64,000 bases of DNA, from contig CM054182.1 of NCBI GenBank assembly GCA_028829895.1, positions 11,687,501 through 11,751,500 of the forward strand, in the 5' to 3' direction. The position numbers and the translations under genes are program-made. Below the pieces are notes generated by a model. It was not told the DNA's origin, searched no databases, and worked only from the letters and a program-made list of their open reading frames with translations. Positions 34,374-46,735 of this stretch are shown here, piece by piece (position 1 is the stretch's first letter; every line of letters begins with the position of its first letter). The DNA comes from Sinotaia quadrata (taxonomy: Eukaryota > Mollusca > Gastropoda > Architaenioglossa > Viviparidae).

Positions 34374-34615
34374 CTGTCTGACGACAGACTAAATCAGCAA
34401 AGCGATGTTACCTTCTGACGACAGACTAAAACAACTGGGCCAATGCTACTGTCTGACGACAGATTGAATCAGCAGAGCGATGTTACTGTCTGACGACAGA
34501 CTGAAATAGCAAAGCGATGTTACCTTCTGACGACAGACTAAAACAACTGGGCAATGTTACTGTCTGACGACAGACTGAAACAGCAGAGCAATGTTTCTGT
34601 CTGGCGACAGATTAT
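34374..34615 (+). repeat. Tandem array of hairpin units, ~37 bp
   Basis: Seven units, each with CTGTCTGACGACAG or a close variant (CTGTC/GACAG stem, TGAC loop), separated by about 23-bp linkers. Linker types alternate (AATCAGCAAAGCGATGTTAC versus AAACAACTGGGC), so a three-unit higher-order period of about 113 bp is visible. An isolated relative is at about 34713. Confidence 0.85.
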
Positions 34616-34619
34616 GGAA

Positions 34620-35845
34620 CCACCAAGCAACATACATGATGGCGATAAACTGGAACAACAGAGCAACGTAACTACAGAAACATTGTAAGACAAAAGATTA
34701 ACTTAAATGACTGTTGGACGACAGAGTTGTTTACACCTCTGCTAGACACCTTGCACACATGCATTTGTAATATTCTGAAAGCAAAGTATGTCATACGATC
34801 AATGTTCATTTGCTTAGCAGTGTTCATCTTCTGGTATTTGCTATCCTTGGAAATGGGATATGATGGTACCATTTTCACTTTCAAAGCTTATCATTTTTTT
34901 TTATCAGCAACAATAACGATATCTTGCATCAATGTTAGGACTGCATATTTGTAAATTATTTTACTTCTGTTTCACTTAAGTAAATACAATCGTGATGTAT
35001 ATTGTTATTTTGCATTTAGATTAATTTGTTTCATTCGTTCTCTATTTTAAAAAAGTTTAAATAATTTTCATAACGACTCCTTTTCCATTTTCCAGCCGTT
35101 TGGGGTCAGTTCAGTATCCGGGTTGATGGGTCTTTGCTGTAGTACCCTTTTTTTGTTTTATGAGTAATAATTGTGTAATGGTGGTGGTGGGGTAAATTAT
35201 TGCATACCAACGATGACAACGGGTAATGGTAGCCAGAAGCTATTGACAGAATACACATGAACACTAGTTTCTCATTCTCTCCCGCAAGGCACTGCTCCTC
35301 CGAACACTCGCGGGGTGGAGGTGGTCAGGTCAGTGCGCACTGGGGCCCCTACCATCACAACTATTCACAGGAATGAAACACATAGATTAACATGGAGCCC
35401 CTATGTTCGTGAGGCCCCCGGGCACTGCCCATGCGACGGCACTGTTGGTTGTGGGTAGTTCTTTTTTTTCCGGATTCCTGAAGGGACTTCATCCGGGACG
35501 ATCTCAGTCTGGAAGACTTGCCTCCCTTTTGTTGTTACCAGGAAGGTGGTGGTATTGTGTTTACTCCTCCAACAGTGTTGTTTTTCTCCTCGTGTGATCA
35601 TATTGAGTTTGTTTTCTTTCTTTTCCCTTTGTCTCACCAAGTGGTGTAGAGTATTGATATATTGGAGAGTGTTATGAAGTTTGTGTTCCGGGAATTGGGT
35701 GGTGTAGAGTAAAGGATGTTGGGTATACAATTTATAAACGTTTTCTTCTGTGTAGGCCTATAAGCTTCCGCAAATTAGATTCCTGTCAGTTTGAACATAG
35801 GCAAGAGAGTGAGAATGCATGCGTACATAAACGCGCGCGCGCGCG

Positions 35846-35876
<31 letters not shown>

Positions 35877-38800
35877 TGCCTATGCAAAGACAACTCGAGG
35901 TTATGTGCCTACACCCTAGCTAAAGCATGAAAAGTGGAACACATCAAATCTTCGGGAAGTAAAAAACAAAAATTCATCAAGCATTTATTTAATCGTGAAC
36001 TGTTCTTTCTTTCAATTTAATTTCTATCACCTTGTTCAATACGACGTACGTAATTTTCAATGCCTTGAATATTGCAACCAATTACATCCTTAAATTAGTG
36101 ATGCCTAACTTGTTTGACTATGGGTGGAGTTTTCTAATGAATCAATTTGAAACCGCCAAAAAGATTTGCAGCAGGTTAACTCACTGAATTAAGGATGGCT
36201 AACTTGGCTTATTGTGAGATGAAGTTTACAGTGTTTTGGACACGACTTATTTCTCAAGTACGTACCGCGTTTTTTGTTCATGACTTATTTCTCAGATACG
36301 AAACACTTCTATTGCGGACTTGGTTCTACGAAATCGTCCAGCAATGGGGATCACCGTTTCCTACGCTCGTTTTTATGAAAGCATCGGAACTGAACTCCAT
36401 TCTGACCTTTCATACTGTTTTTAAGAGCGTTCAATTGTTCCGTCCCAGATAGGCGTGTTAGCGCCCCCCCCCCCCCCCCCACACACACACTCCCCTCCGG
36501 ACAATTCTCATGTTAAAACAACTGACGACAAAAAAATCTGAATGTGAGTTTAGGGTTTTCACTGCTTAAAAGTTAACGTGTGAACTCATGAAATTAATTT
36601 TCATACTGAATTCTGCCCATTTCCTTGAAAAGCTCATAATTTTCTCTGGCAGTCGGAAAGTCGCAAGCATTGCTTTTGCGCAATAGATGTATCTTAATTG
36701 TAGCACGATTCATACGCGCACAATATGCACTTTGACTCTAGCACGATTTACACAGGCAATGGTATTTCATTCCACACAAGCAATGGTATTTTATTAATGA
36801 TGCTGTTCTAAATAATACTGTAAAAATAATACTGTAAAAGGTAAAAATTAAAATTAGGAATAGATGCATAGACAGATGGAAGATGGAGAGACAGACAAAG
36901 AAACCTTGATTAACAAATAAAATGATAATGAAAATATAAGGTTGGACGCATGACTGACGGTCAAGGAGAAAAGCCAGGAGAATGAGATTTGAAATTAGTT
37001 TTCAGTCTGCTGGAAGTGCTGTTGCTTATTTTCATTTTCATTTCGGTCGGTTTTTTTTTTCTTCCCCTGCAGACATTATTACGAGCAGAATCTGCTAAAG
37101 TTACAAAACAAAACAAAAGAAACAAACAAACAAAAAATGAACGAACATGCATATAAATGAAATGATGAACACCTGTACAGAATCTGAAGAAGCACTCACA
37201 ACCTTAGTACCAACAAACCTATTCAGCTACCTGCAGCGATCTAGCGAGAGTATAACACTCTTACAACTCACTCAAGGGTTGTGCCTCTTGAGGTTTAAAA
37301 CTGCAAAAGTCTACAAAATCGGCCTGGTGTAACTCACAGCTATAGTGAAGTGAATACGTCTAATTAGAATGGTATCTTGTTCCCAGCATCCTCACCAAGA
37401 CAACCACCCGAAAGGGACCTAGTTTCGAATGTTTGCGATACAGCCGAAACTGTTGAATGGGTGGGTCCGGTGTTTGCGTACGGTTTGGAATTTGATGACA
37501 TTGATATTATGTGTAGTTTTGGCTTGGGTTTTTATTTTACCCCTTTTCTCTTTCCCGATAGTAGGTTCTCTTCCAAAATACAGCTGCCTTTTCAAATGTG
37601 TGTGCATATATGTACATAAATCCGCTAGCAGCATTGGAGCTTCTGTTGCGTTTTCCGGTCGTTTGAGGTCAGCTCAGTTTCTGGGTCAGTGGGTCGCTGG
37701 CCTCGTACCCTTTATTTTCCAATCCCAGTTCCCGCTCCATGCCTAGCGTCAACATTCAATGACTGAAATACCATAGCCCAGTTGTAATTAATCCCAGACC
37801 ATTTGTACAAAATGATTTGGTTTGGTTACGTTTTGTGGTCTAAAGCACTTCAAAAATTTTTATCCTGTTTAGATCGATCCACCCCATCTGTGTACCAATC
37901 GTCCATCCATCCATATTTCTACCAATCTGACTCTTTCTCCATCTAATGCATCTAAACTATTCATTTACCTCTATGCTTATCTAAGCATCTCCGTCTTACC
38001 AACGCATCCACATGTTCAAAAGTTTTGAATATGGCTTTATGTAATGTTGTAATTTTCCGCCTTGGAAAGCAGTAGATTTTCGTAAATTTCCATCATCCTT
38101 TTTTAAATAGCGCTCTCTAACTAAGGTCACCCTTTCCAAGAACTATTAGAGAGTTGTTAACTGATTGGCTGATTGATTTCTGCTTGACGTCAGTCTACCG
38201 CTAACCTTCGCTGATTTTGCGGACTATTAGCGTTCGTTGATGGCTGAGAAATAAACAGTTTGTGATGTAACAATCACAAACGTCTGAAAATTGTTTAAGG
38301 CTGTTAAGACGGCCCTGAGTATAAGTACAGAAGTATAAACGTCTCGATTTAAACCACAGTATCTTAATGGTTTCATTTCGCTTTTGAAAAATAAAATAAA
38401 AATGCAATTTCTAACTAGCCTCATAACAGTGTGCACACATGATATTTCTGTCTAAATTTCTGGAATCGAGCAAGTAAAGAGTTTAACGCCCTTCACCCAA
38501 GTCCGCACCGCACAAACAACTGTGCACTTTTACCTTGTGGCTGTCTACGTGTTCTTCTGTCTTGCCTCTTCAATGGCCGTGTTTACAAGTTCACTGATGC
38601 ATGACGCCAACAGGGAGTTGTGGTGATACGTACCAGCCGACCCACATGCTGCCATACAATCGCAACGACCTTGAGAAGGTATCCGTGCAAGGACTTGACC
38701 TTGTTTTTCCAGCCTAAGATCTTAGAGCTAGATAGTCGCCATAAAAACAGAGCTGTGGAACTAAAGAAAGGGAGAGAACTTATACCATTGTTCGCGAAAC

Positions 38801-39110
38801 GCTATGCATGCACACGAACGTCGATTTTATGAACAGATGACTGTGCACCAGTAGAGAGCGGTGAAACCATATTCAACTTTCTAGACCATCTTACTAGCAG
38901 CCATGGAGTTGCGAGCTGTCAAAACCCGCAATTGAAATGCTAGGTCTAATTAATTGGACCTTGTAGCATTCAGATGATGTTAAACGGCGAATACACGTGT
39001 GTTTTATGATCCTAACTTCCAATCCACTTCCTCTGAAACTGTATTTTAATTTGATTACTTGCGCTGCAGCTCTGTAAGTTCCAAAAAACTTATCAAGTTC
39101 ACGAGAGAAC
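34620..39110. other. Intergenic DNA with simple repeats
   Basis: No supported gene. GCGCGC-CACA-TATATA run at 35831-35875; poly-C then CA at 36463-36490. A block at 35083-35150 (TTTCCAGCCGTTTGGGGTCAG) recurs in diverged form at 37648-37712, suggesting a decayed dispersed repeat. Confidence 0.45.
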
Positions 39111-39120
39111 TGTCATTGAA

Positions 39121-39415
39121 TACATTGGTGCGACAAGTCTTTTTACTACAACTTTCGAATACATTGGTGCGACAAGTCTTTTTACTACAACTTTCGAATA
39201 CATTGGTGTGGAAAGTCTTTTTACTACAACTTTCTAATACAGTGGTGTGGCAAGTCTTGTTACTACAACTTTCTAATACAGTGGTGTGGCAAGTCTTGTT
39301 ACTACAACTTTCTAATACAGTGGTGTGGCAAGTCTTGTTACTACAACTTTCTAATACAGTGGTGTGGCAAGTCTTGTTACTACAACTTTCTAATACAGTG
39401 GTGTGGCAAGTCTTT
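39121..39415. repeat. 39-bp minisatellite, ~7.5 copies
   Basis: Unit beginning TACATTGGTGCGACAAGTCT or TACAGTGGTGTGGCAAGTCT, with GTTACTACAACTTTC. 39 is a multiple of three and both strands stay open (minus strand NKTCHTTVLESCS per unit). Left units differ from right units, giving a gradient of variants. Confidence 0.9.
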
Positions 39416-39769
39416 TTTCCGAAACGTATCACAGTGAGTATAACGCGAATGTAACGTATCATAGAGGATGATCTTGATATCCAATGCGTTTCCACAGTGC
39501 ACGAGGGGGGTGTTAATGAATCAGTTACTAGAGTAGGAGCTTTGCATCGACACTAATTGAAACAAAATCATAGATTGCCACCCAACTGTGATTTTTCTTT
39601 TTAAAGCAGCAACCCAACGGATAACTAAATTTCAAAGTGCAAGATTTTTCATTCGAAGATGGAAAAGAATTCGGGACGTGGGTTCTGCACGTGTTGGCTT
39701 TTGGTGACCTTGCAATGACTAGCTGTATGTACAACGACGCCCTTGTCGGATAATAGGTCTACTTTTGGA

Positions 39770-40245
39770 CTCTATATCCTGTTTGGTGGTAGGCCTAATT
39801 TTTTAATTGTAAACTTAACTTGATGATAGGCCAACTTTTGAATTGTAAACTAAACCCTGTTTGGCGTAGGCCCATTTTTGGATTGTAAACTAGACCCTGT
39901 TTGGTGTATTTTGGGATTGTAAAATTGACCCTGTTCGTTATAGCCCTACTTTTGATTGTAAACCCTGTTTGATGATAGACCTTCTTTTGGATTGTAAACT
40001 TGACCCTACTTGGTGATAGGCCTACTTTGAACTGTAAGCTAGGCCCTGTTTGGTGATAGACCTTCTTTAATGATTGTAAACTTGACCCTACTTGGTGATA
40101 GGCCTACTTTGAATTGTAAACTAGGCCCTGTTTGGTGATAGGCCTTTTTTGGGATTGTAAACTTGACTACTTGGTGATAGGCCTACTTTGAATTGTAAAA
40201 TAGGCCCTGTTTGGTGATAGGCCTTCTTTAATGATTGTAAACTTG
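39770..40245 (+). repeat. Degenerate minisatellite, ~55-60 bp
   Basis: About eight diverged units containing CCCTGTTTGGTGATAGGCC and GATTGTAAACTTGACC. Confidence 0.8.
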
Positions 40246-40469
40246 AGTCCGTTCCAAAAGACTAGCACTTGACCATTCTTTGATCACGCATGCAAAAAAA
40301 AAACCCCCATTAAAACACAAAGGCGATGATGCTTTATGATATTCTGTTGCTAAGTGACATTGAAAACTGTAGATCAATCTGTGCAGGTTGAAAACATCCA
40401 GAACTACATTGCAAATAGCACAATCAATCGTCAAGGCGTTTGTTTGCTGAATAAAGAACAAGCCTGATT

Positions 40470-40625
40470 GTATGTGTTGGCTCCTGTTCTTAAATCCGCG
40501 AACCTCTCAGACAAAACTGATCATGTGCTGGTTCCTATTATTAAGTCCGTGATGGTATGTTGGCTCCTATTCTTAAATCCGTGATGGTATGTTGGCTCCT
40601 GTTCTTAAATCCGTACAACTCACCA
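40470..40625 (+). repeat. Short minisatellite, ~34 bp
   Basis: Three to four copies of GTATGTTGGCTCCTGTTCTT with AAATCCGTGATG. Confidence 0.75.
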
Positions 40626-41170
40626 GCATTCAAACCAAGAGAAGTCAAAGAAACTTTCGCAAATCCACAAAAGAAATGATTATTTTTCCCGACTTTTCTT
40701 GTCAATAAAAGTATTATCACAACACTTTAATTAATAAAATATTAATTTTATTGGAGAGTTTAAAAAATGAAAAAAGTCTTAATTTATCACAAAAGAATAT
40801 TTTAAAAAATAAAATACTATACTTATATATAATTTATTCCTGAATTGTTTTTTTTTAAAAAAGTGGATGGTTTCATTTTAATATATACCTTATATTAAAG
40901 ATCAATCACACGCCTCCACTACCCCCCTCCCCCCGCTTACAAATCAAGAAAGATACTAACCTCTGGGCCGTTCGCCAGTATTACATTTAGTGTAGTTCAC
41001 TTCTTCAAAGGGAAGTAATCAGAGGGAGCAGCCTTTCCAAACCCACGCGAAACTGGGTCCAGAAGTACTGTATTGCAATTCTGTAAATTCTCTAAAGATC
41101 ACCAATTTTATTTTGCATATTAAATCCGATCGAATCAGGACACACATTGCGTGTATATATATATATTTGC

Positions 41171-41201
<31 letters not shown>

Positions 41202-41540
41202 TGTGTGCCATTCAAGGACAATGACGGTCACATTAGCAAGTCAAGTGAAAGGAAACAAGAACTCATTATTCCTTGTGTTTTGATTTTTTTTTTATTACTT
41301 CTAAACTAAAAGTTTGCTAAGCTCGCACCACACCACTTTCCAGCTTAACCTATCTTCTAAGAAGTGAACAAACTAATTGAACCCACTAAGCTAATCTTTC
41401 CATCTGATTGTAATAAACTCTTCCCATTTTTAATCTTTTTCAAACTGCTTTTAACTGGTTTTCTTAGGTATATGTGAAGTTATAAATTCTACCGTACTAA
41501 AATTATTATAGTATAATTTATCTATTATTCATTGTGAAAT
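40626..41540. other. Intergenic DNA, GC/GT run
   Basis: No gene. A (TA)-(GC)-(GT) composite dinucleotide run lies at 41153-41207. Confidence 0.5.
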
Positions 41541-42100
41541 ACCCTTCTAGTGAGTATGGTTTGCATTCTTATGATAAGATGTAAAACCCTTGTAGCAGTG
41601 CCGTATTAGCCCCTGGCACGGCCCCTAGGTTTAGAGCTTCTTTGGGCCCCTCGACAGTCGCGCGCATTGATTTGGTGGGCCCTGCTTTTGGTGATTGGCC
41701 CCTGCTCTTGGAGGGCCAATAGGCTTAAGCCTATTCAGCCTTAGGAATAATGCGGCACTGCCTTGTAGTAAACATGGTTGTATTCTCTGTAAGTTTTAAA
41801 ACCCTTCTAGTAAACATGGTTGTATTCTCTGTAAGTTTTAAAACCCTTCTAGTAAACATGGTTGTATTCTCTGGTAAGTTTTAAAACCCTTGTATTAAAC
41901 ATGGCTGTATTCTCCGAAAACCTTTGGAGTAAACTTGGTTGTATACTCTGGTAAGTTTTAAAACCCTTATAGTAAACACGGTTGTATTCTCTGCTAAGTT
42001 TTAAAACCTTTGGAGTAAACGTGGTTGTATTCTCTGGTAAGTTTTAAAACCCTAGTAGTAAACATGTTTATATTCTCTGATAAGTTTGAAACTCTTGTAG
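41540..42100 (+). repeat. ~42-bp minisatellite interrupted by a MITE
   Basis: About nine units with AAAACCCTTCTAGTAAACAT and GGTTGTATTCTCTGTAAGTT. The leftmost unit is split by the element at 41596-41760; the array resumes directly after it. Confidence 0.85.
41596..41760. mobile_element. hAT-type MITE with 8-bp target duplication
   Basis: 165 bp. Ends CAGTGCCGTATTA and TAATGCGGCACTG are inverted repeats with one mismatch. It is flanked by a perfect 8-bp direct repeat CCTTGTAG (41588-41595 and 41761-41768), as expected of hAT transposition. It has no coding capacity. The intact target duplication and clean ends suggest a fairly recent insertion. Confidence 0.92.
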
Positions 42101-42104
42101 CAAA

Positions 42105-42290
42105 CATTTGTTCTTTGTATCCTTTGGTAAAGTGAAAAGTTTGTAGAGAACACTGGTTGTTTGTGTTTTTTGTATCCTTTGGTAAAGTGAAAAGTTTGTA
42201 GAGAACACTGGTTGTTTGTGTTTTTTGTATCCTTTGGTAAAGTGAAAAGTTTATAGAGAACACTGGTTGTTTGTATTATTTGATATTCTT
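42105..42290 (-). repeat. 59-bp minisatellite, ~3 copies
   Basis: Unit TTTGTATCCTTTGGTAAAGT with GAAAAGTTTGTAGAGAACACTGG following; copies nearly identical. Minus-strand open frames across it change frame from unit to unit, so they are not coding. Confidence 0.85.
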
Positions 42291-42529
42291 TGAAACTTTG
42301 TCCTTTGAAAACGACTTTCTTTGTATTCTGTTTTTGTAGGCAGTGTAACCGTACCATTTTAATACCATCCAGTTTTATTCTGGTGTTGTGGATAAGATAT
42401 TGGGTCCGTTAAAGATATTAAGCATGTTAAGGCCATTCATAAAGACCCTCAGTGAGCATTAACGATTTCTAAAAATATTAAATCAGTCACACTTTGAGAT
42501 GTGACACGAGATTTACTGGCTGATGACCA

Positions 42530-42870
42530 GCCACGACATACACAATTATTGATCATCGGGCGAGGGTGGTAGTGGTGGGGAGTGTGTTACGCAGGATAGG
42601 TGGCGGGTAGATCGTGTCTCTAAGGAATGTTCGTGACTACTTTTGTCAGTGTAAAAGCATGTGAGCAACATAAACTTATACTCTACTGGGCATAAAGTTT
42701 GTCCAGTGGACAGGTAGGGACATTTATAGCAGAAGTTACAACTGCTTATTCGTTAGGATCATAACATTCACTAACTGGTAGCCTGTTGGTGACTTAGATT
42801 CCTATTAATGTTATAAAGAAATAATCCAGAGACGTTGGACAAGACCGCTTCTAAGGAAGTGTTGAAAATT
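42530..42870 (+). mobile_element. Fragment sharing a block with the LTR-like family
   Basis: The segment 42818-42856 (AATAATCCAGAGAC, GGACAAGACCGCTTCT) is nearly identical to 25911-25950 reversed. How far the similarity extends to the left could not be judged by eye. Confidence 0.4.
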
Positions 42871-43299
42871 TCCTTCAGTAGATCAGCATTGATTTGGCTG
42901 ATTTGCAATACAGTTATTTAATACGGTTATAAGTATGTGTGACAAAACTATCAGTGATATAATTATTGTTACATTAATTATTTTTCTAATTAAAAAAAAA
43001 ATTTGGAAAATTTTGGAATGACAGGAACACTACGAAATTAAGTTTTCCTTGGAGAGATGATTAATGGACAGTCCACATGTCTTAGTGTCACGTGTCTGAA
43101 CGCACGTGTGAGAAGATAATTATAATAAAGCTTTCCCATCACAGGGTCACATAGTTAGGAAAGACTACTCTTGGCCAAAGGGTATCGTTATTGATTTTTA
43201 AAAGGAGACTCGCGTGTTCGACTGTTTACTTCATCAGGTTAGTAAAGTTCGAGTGCCATTAGACTGAACACAAATGAAAACTGTCTCTACATTGTATCT

Positions 43300-43550
43300 T
43301 AGACAATAGGGCCATGGTGTAAACTATGTCTTTACCTTGAGCCTTTTGTCAATAGTAACATACTTCAGGCCGTGATGTAAACTATGCCTTACATTGTATC
43401 TTAGACAATAGTGGCATGGCGAAGGATCATGATATAAACTATGTCTCTACACTGTATCTTAGACAATAGTAACATGGCTCAGGATCATGATATAAACTAT
43501 GTCTCTACACTGTATCTTAGACAATAGTAACATGGCGAAGGGCCACGACA
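43300..43550 (+). repeat. ~60-bp minisatellite, 3-4 copies
   Basis: Units with ATAAACTATGTCTCTACACT and GTATCTTAGACAATAGTAACATGG. The last two are almost identical. Confidence 0.8.
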
Positions 43551-43835
43551 CACGGGATTCTTTATACACATTCTTTTGAATTCAGCAAACAATTATGATT
43601 CTCAGAGTTTTACTTGCAAATTGTGTATAAACAGGATGGGAGACTGGAAAAAATTCACTGATAATCTTGAATTTTATTTACCTGGGCAGTCCATTGAGCG
43701 TCAAAAGTAAGTTGGACATAGTTATGTAAGGAATGAAATTCGTATTTAGAGAAAAAATAATTATGTTCTAGTGTGTTTTTATCATGTCTTTTTATATGTT
43801 AGTAAACAAAAGTATTATGATTTTCACAGGTGAAA

Positions 43836-43872
<37 letters not shown>

Positions 43873-44020
43873 CGATGGAAAGAGTTGAAATGTAAAAACT
43901 TATATTTTTAATTAATGCCTCCTGTATTTTTTTATTCCAGACCAGATCTTTGATTCAGAGGCCAGTGCTTTGCCACGTTTCTGCCTGTTCTCTTAGGAAT
44001 CGGATTTGAAAGCCTACACT
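43551..44020. other. Unique DNA with TG/GA run
   Basis: A (TG)n(GA)n run at 43837-43872; otherwise nothing recognised. Confidence 0.5.
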
Positions 44021-44500
44021 AATCATTATCTGTCTTCGTAGGCATCTGAGAACCTCCGCTAACAATTACCTGTCCACAGAAGGATCCAAAAACCTCCAAT
44101 AACGATCACCTGTTCTCAGAGGGCTGCAATAGTCAACACTAACGATCCTCTCCCTCTCAGGGCTGCTAAAGCCTACACTAATAATAATTAATCACCTGTT
44201 CTCCTCTAGTTGCGAAAACTTACCACTAACCGTCACCTTTCCTGAGTGGGTTGCGAAAGCCTACACTAATAATCACATGTCCTCCTATGGTTGCGAAAAC
44301 TTACACTAACCATCACCTTTCCTGAGTGGGTTGCGAAAGCCTACACTAATAATCACCTGTCCTCCTATGGTTGCGAAAACTTACACTAACCATCATCTTT
44401 CCTGATTGGGTTGCGAAAGCCTACACCAATGATCAACTGTCCTTTATAGAGTTGCGAAAGCTATACTAACGATCACATTTCCTCATAGGGTTTGGAAAGC
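44020..44500 (+). repeat. ~60-bp minisatellite, ~8 diverged copies
   Basis: Units with GGTTGCGAAAGCCTACACTA and AATCACCTGTCCTCC or CATCACCTTTCCTGAG; two unit types partly alternate. Confidence 0.8.
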
Positions 44501-44672
44501 CTAAAACACTAATGATCACTTAAAACACTAATGATCACTTAAAACACTAATGATCACTTAAAACACTAATGATCACTTAAAACACTAATGATCACTTAAA
44601 ACACTAATGATCACTTAAAACACTAATGATCACCTAAAACACTAATGATCACCTAAAACACTAATGATCACC
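44500..44672 (+). repeat. 19-bp minisatellite, ~9 copies
   Basis: TAAAACACTAATGATCACT repeated head to tail, nearly identical. It appears to be an amplification of part of the final unit of the preceding array (CACTAATGATCAC), that is, an array born within an array. Confidence 0.9.
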
Positions 44673-45340
44673 TATTCTTTCAGGGCTGCAAAAGCCCACA
44701 TTGTCAAACCCAAAACGTCTTGTGAATCACTGAAGTTAAAGAGTAACCAAGAAGTAATGTAACTGGAAACAAGGAGACAACCATTTGTTGTAAGCATAAG
44801 TAACTTCTCTTGCGAACCTTCGCCTTTGAAAATTGCCAGGCAACGAGCACTGTTTTTTTCATTTCTTCCTGAGGACTCACGGTTTTGTTGTTGTTTTTTT
44901 TAAATAATTTGTAAGGATTGAAGGCGCGCGTGTGTATGTTATGACTTGATAGATGAATCAATATGGAGCTTGAAAACTCTTCAAAATAATATCTGAGAAA
45001 CACATGGAATTAGAGACCCAAGGGAAATAACTTCTACGAATAACAATGCTCTGTTTCACACTCGGCATACCTTTAAGTGTGAGAAAAGATTAAGAAGAGA
45101 ACTCCGAGGGCTGACGGACTCATTAGCAGAAAGCAAGCTCCCACACACACAAACCCTATCTTTTTTCTTTTACATAGATGTTTTTCATCTGCTTGCGTAT
45201 TTTCTATTCTTTAAAAAAACAAACCCACCCTTTAATGATGCATTTTGCAGCGTCAGTGTTGGCAACCTACTATTGTGGAAATGTTTGATTTCTGTATTAA
45301 GTCATTATGCTTTGGCAAGCGAAATAATTTAACCATTATA
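44673..45340. other. Unique DNA, no gene seen
   Basis: Only AT-rich and short G/T-rich runs; a minus-strand open frame at 44704-45003 shows no coding support. Confidence 0.4.
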
Positions 45341-45535
45341 TACAATCTTTCTTTCATGGTTAAATACGTCTTAATGTAAAGGACATTATATTTCTTTCTA
45401 GCATTGATAAATACGTCTTAATGTAAAAGACATTAAATTTCTTTCTGGCATGGATAAATACATTTTTAATGTAAAGGACTTTAAATTTCATTCCGATATG
45501 TGTATGTGCGTCTTAATGTAAAGGACAATATATGA
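45340..45535 (+). repeat. ~59-bp minisatellite, ~3.5 copies
   Basis: Units with GATAAATACGTCTTAATGTA and AAGGACATTAAATTTCTTTCT. Confidence 0.75.
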
Positions 45536-45815
45536 CTAACCATGTTTTCAGTCTGAACACCCAGGTTATTTTCAGCCTGTGCAGTTTCAATCCCCGGCTA
45601 TTCAAGCGACTTTCCAAAAACAGGGTCAGTGACAAGGAGTGCGAATTGAATAACCCGAAGACTTGACTAAGTACAATTGCACGCATCGCCATGGCGAGCT
45701 CATGAGACACAACATACAACTTTTCTTACAAGTCATGGAACAGTAGTTTATCCTCGGTGCTTTGCTCTAATAATCAAGACCCAAACATTGTTACAAACAA
45801 TATTCTTGTGTATTT

Positions 45816-45882
45816 GCGCGCGCGTGCGTGCGTGCGTGCGTACGTGCGTGCGTGCGTGCGTGCGTGTGTGTGTGTGTGTGTG
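45816..45882 (+). repeat. GCGT/GT microsatellite
   Basis: (GC)n, then GTGC/GTGCGT and (GT)n for about 65 bp. Confidence 0.9.
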
Positions 45883-46192
45883 CTACTTCTTGTCTAAACC
45901 AGTAAACGATCTTTCTATAGTCGATTGAAATGTTACCCTGGGACCTTTGGAAGAAAATAGATTGAATTTGCAAGTACGTGCACTAAGTAAGAGAGGGGTA
46001 TTAGATCAAGACTTCAAGCAAACAGGCCTACAATGCCTGAACTCCAAGCACTTGCATGATATGCAGGCCGTCAACGGATCGACGTATGCTGGCTTAAGAA
46101 CGCTTGCTTCAGACATACGCCGTTGTGTCTTGAATGAGTAGGGTGCCATTACTATTAATTTAATTATTTATAGGAGAACAAGCCTTAGGCTT

Positions 46193-46735
46193 AGTAGAAG
46201 TTTACCCCAGTCCCATTGGGCGTTTTGGGCCAATCAGTGTAGAAGCTTACTCCAGTCCCATTTGGCGTTTTGGGCCAATCAGTGTAGAAGTTTACTCCAG
46301 TCGCATTGGGCGTTTTGGGCCAATCAGTGTAGAAGTTTACTCTAGTCCTAATGGGCGTTTTGGGCCAATCAGTGTAGAAGTTTACTCTAGTCCTAATGGG
46401 CGTTTTGGGCCAATCAGTGTAGAAGTTTACTCCAGCCATAGTGGGCGTTTTGCGCCAATCAGTGTAGAAGTTTACTCCAGTCCCATTTGGCGTTTTGGAC
46501 CATTCAGTTTAGAAGTTTACTCCAGCCATAGTGGGCGTTTTGGGCCAACCAGTGTAGAAGTTTACTCCAGTCCTAGTGGGCGTTTTGGGCCAATCAGTGT
46601 AGAAGTTTACTCCAGTCCCAGTGGGCGTTTTGGGCCAATCAGTGTAAAAGTTTACTCCAGTCCCATTGGGAGTTTTGGGCCAATCAGTTAAGTTTACTCC
46701 AATCCCAGTGGGCGATTTGGGCCAATCGGTAAAGA
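46193..46735. repeat. 45-bp minisatellite, ~12 copies
   Basis: Unit GTAGAAGTTTACTCCAGTCC, then ATTGGGCGTTTTGGGCCAATCA. Most units carry the short palindrome-like TTTTGGGCCAA. Since 45 is a multiple of three the minus strand is open through several units (GVNFYTDWPKTP). Units vary at a few fixed sites. Confidence 0.92.

Noticed and set aside
34374..34615. CRISPR-like spacing of short palindromes
   Set aside because: The linkers are repeated and related, not unique spacers, and the context is a eukaryotic genome; it is a tandem array.
36195..36452. 85-codon plus-strand open frame
   Set aside because: Composition gives no domain, no splice sites, and it contains a short direct repeat; treated as chance.
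39055..39495. Repetitive Cys/Thr protein on the minus strand
   Set aside because: Produced by a 39-bp minisatellite open on both strands, with no start context, splice sites or flanking coding sequence.
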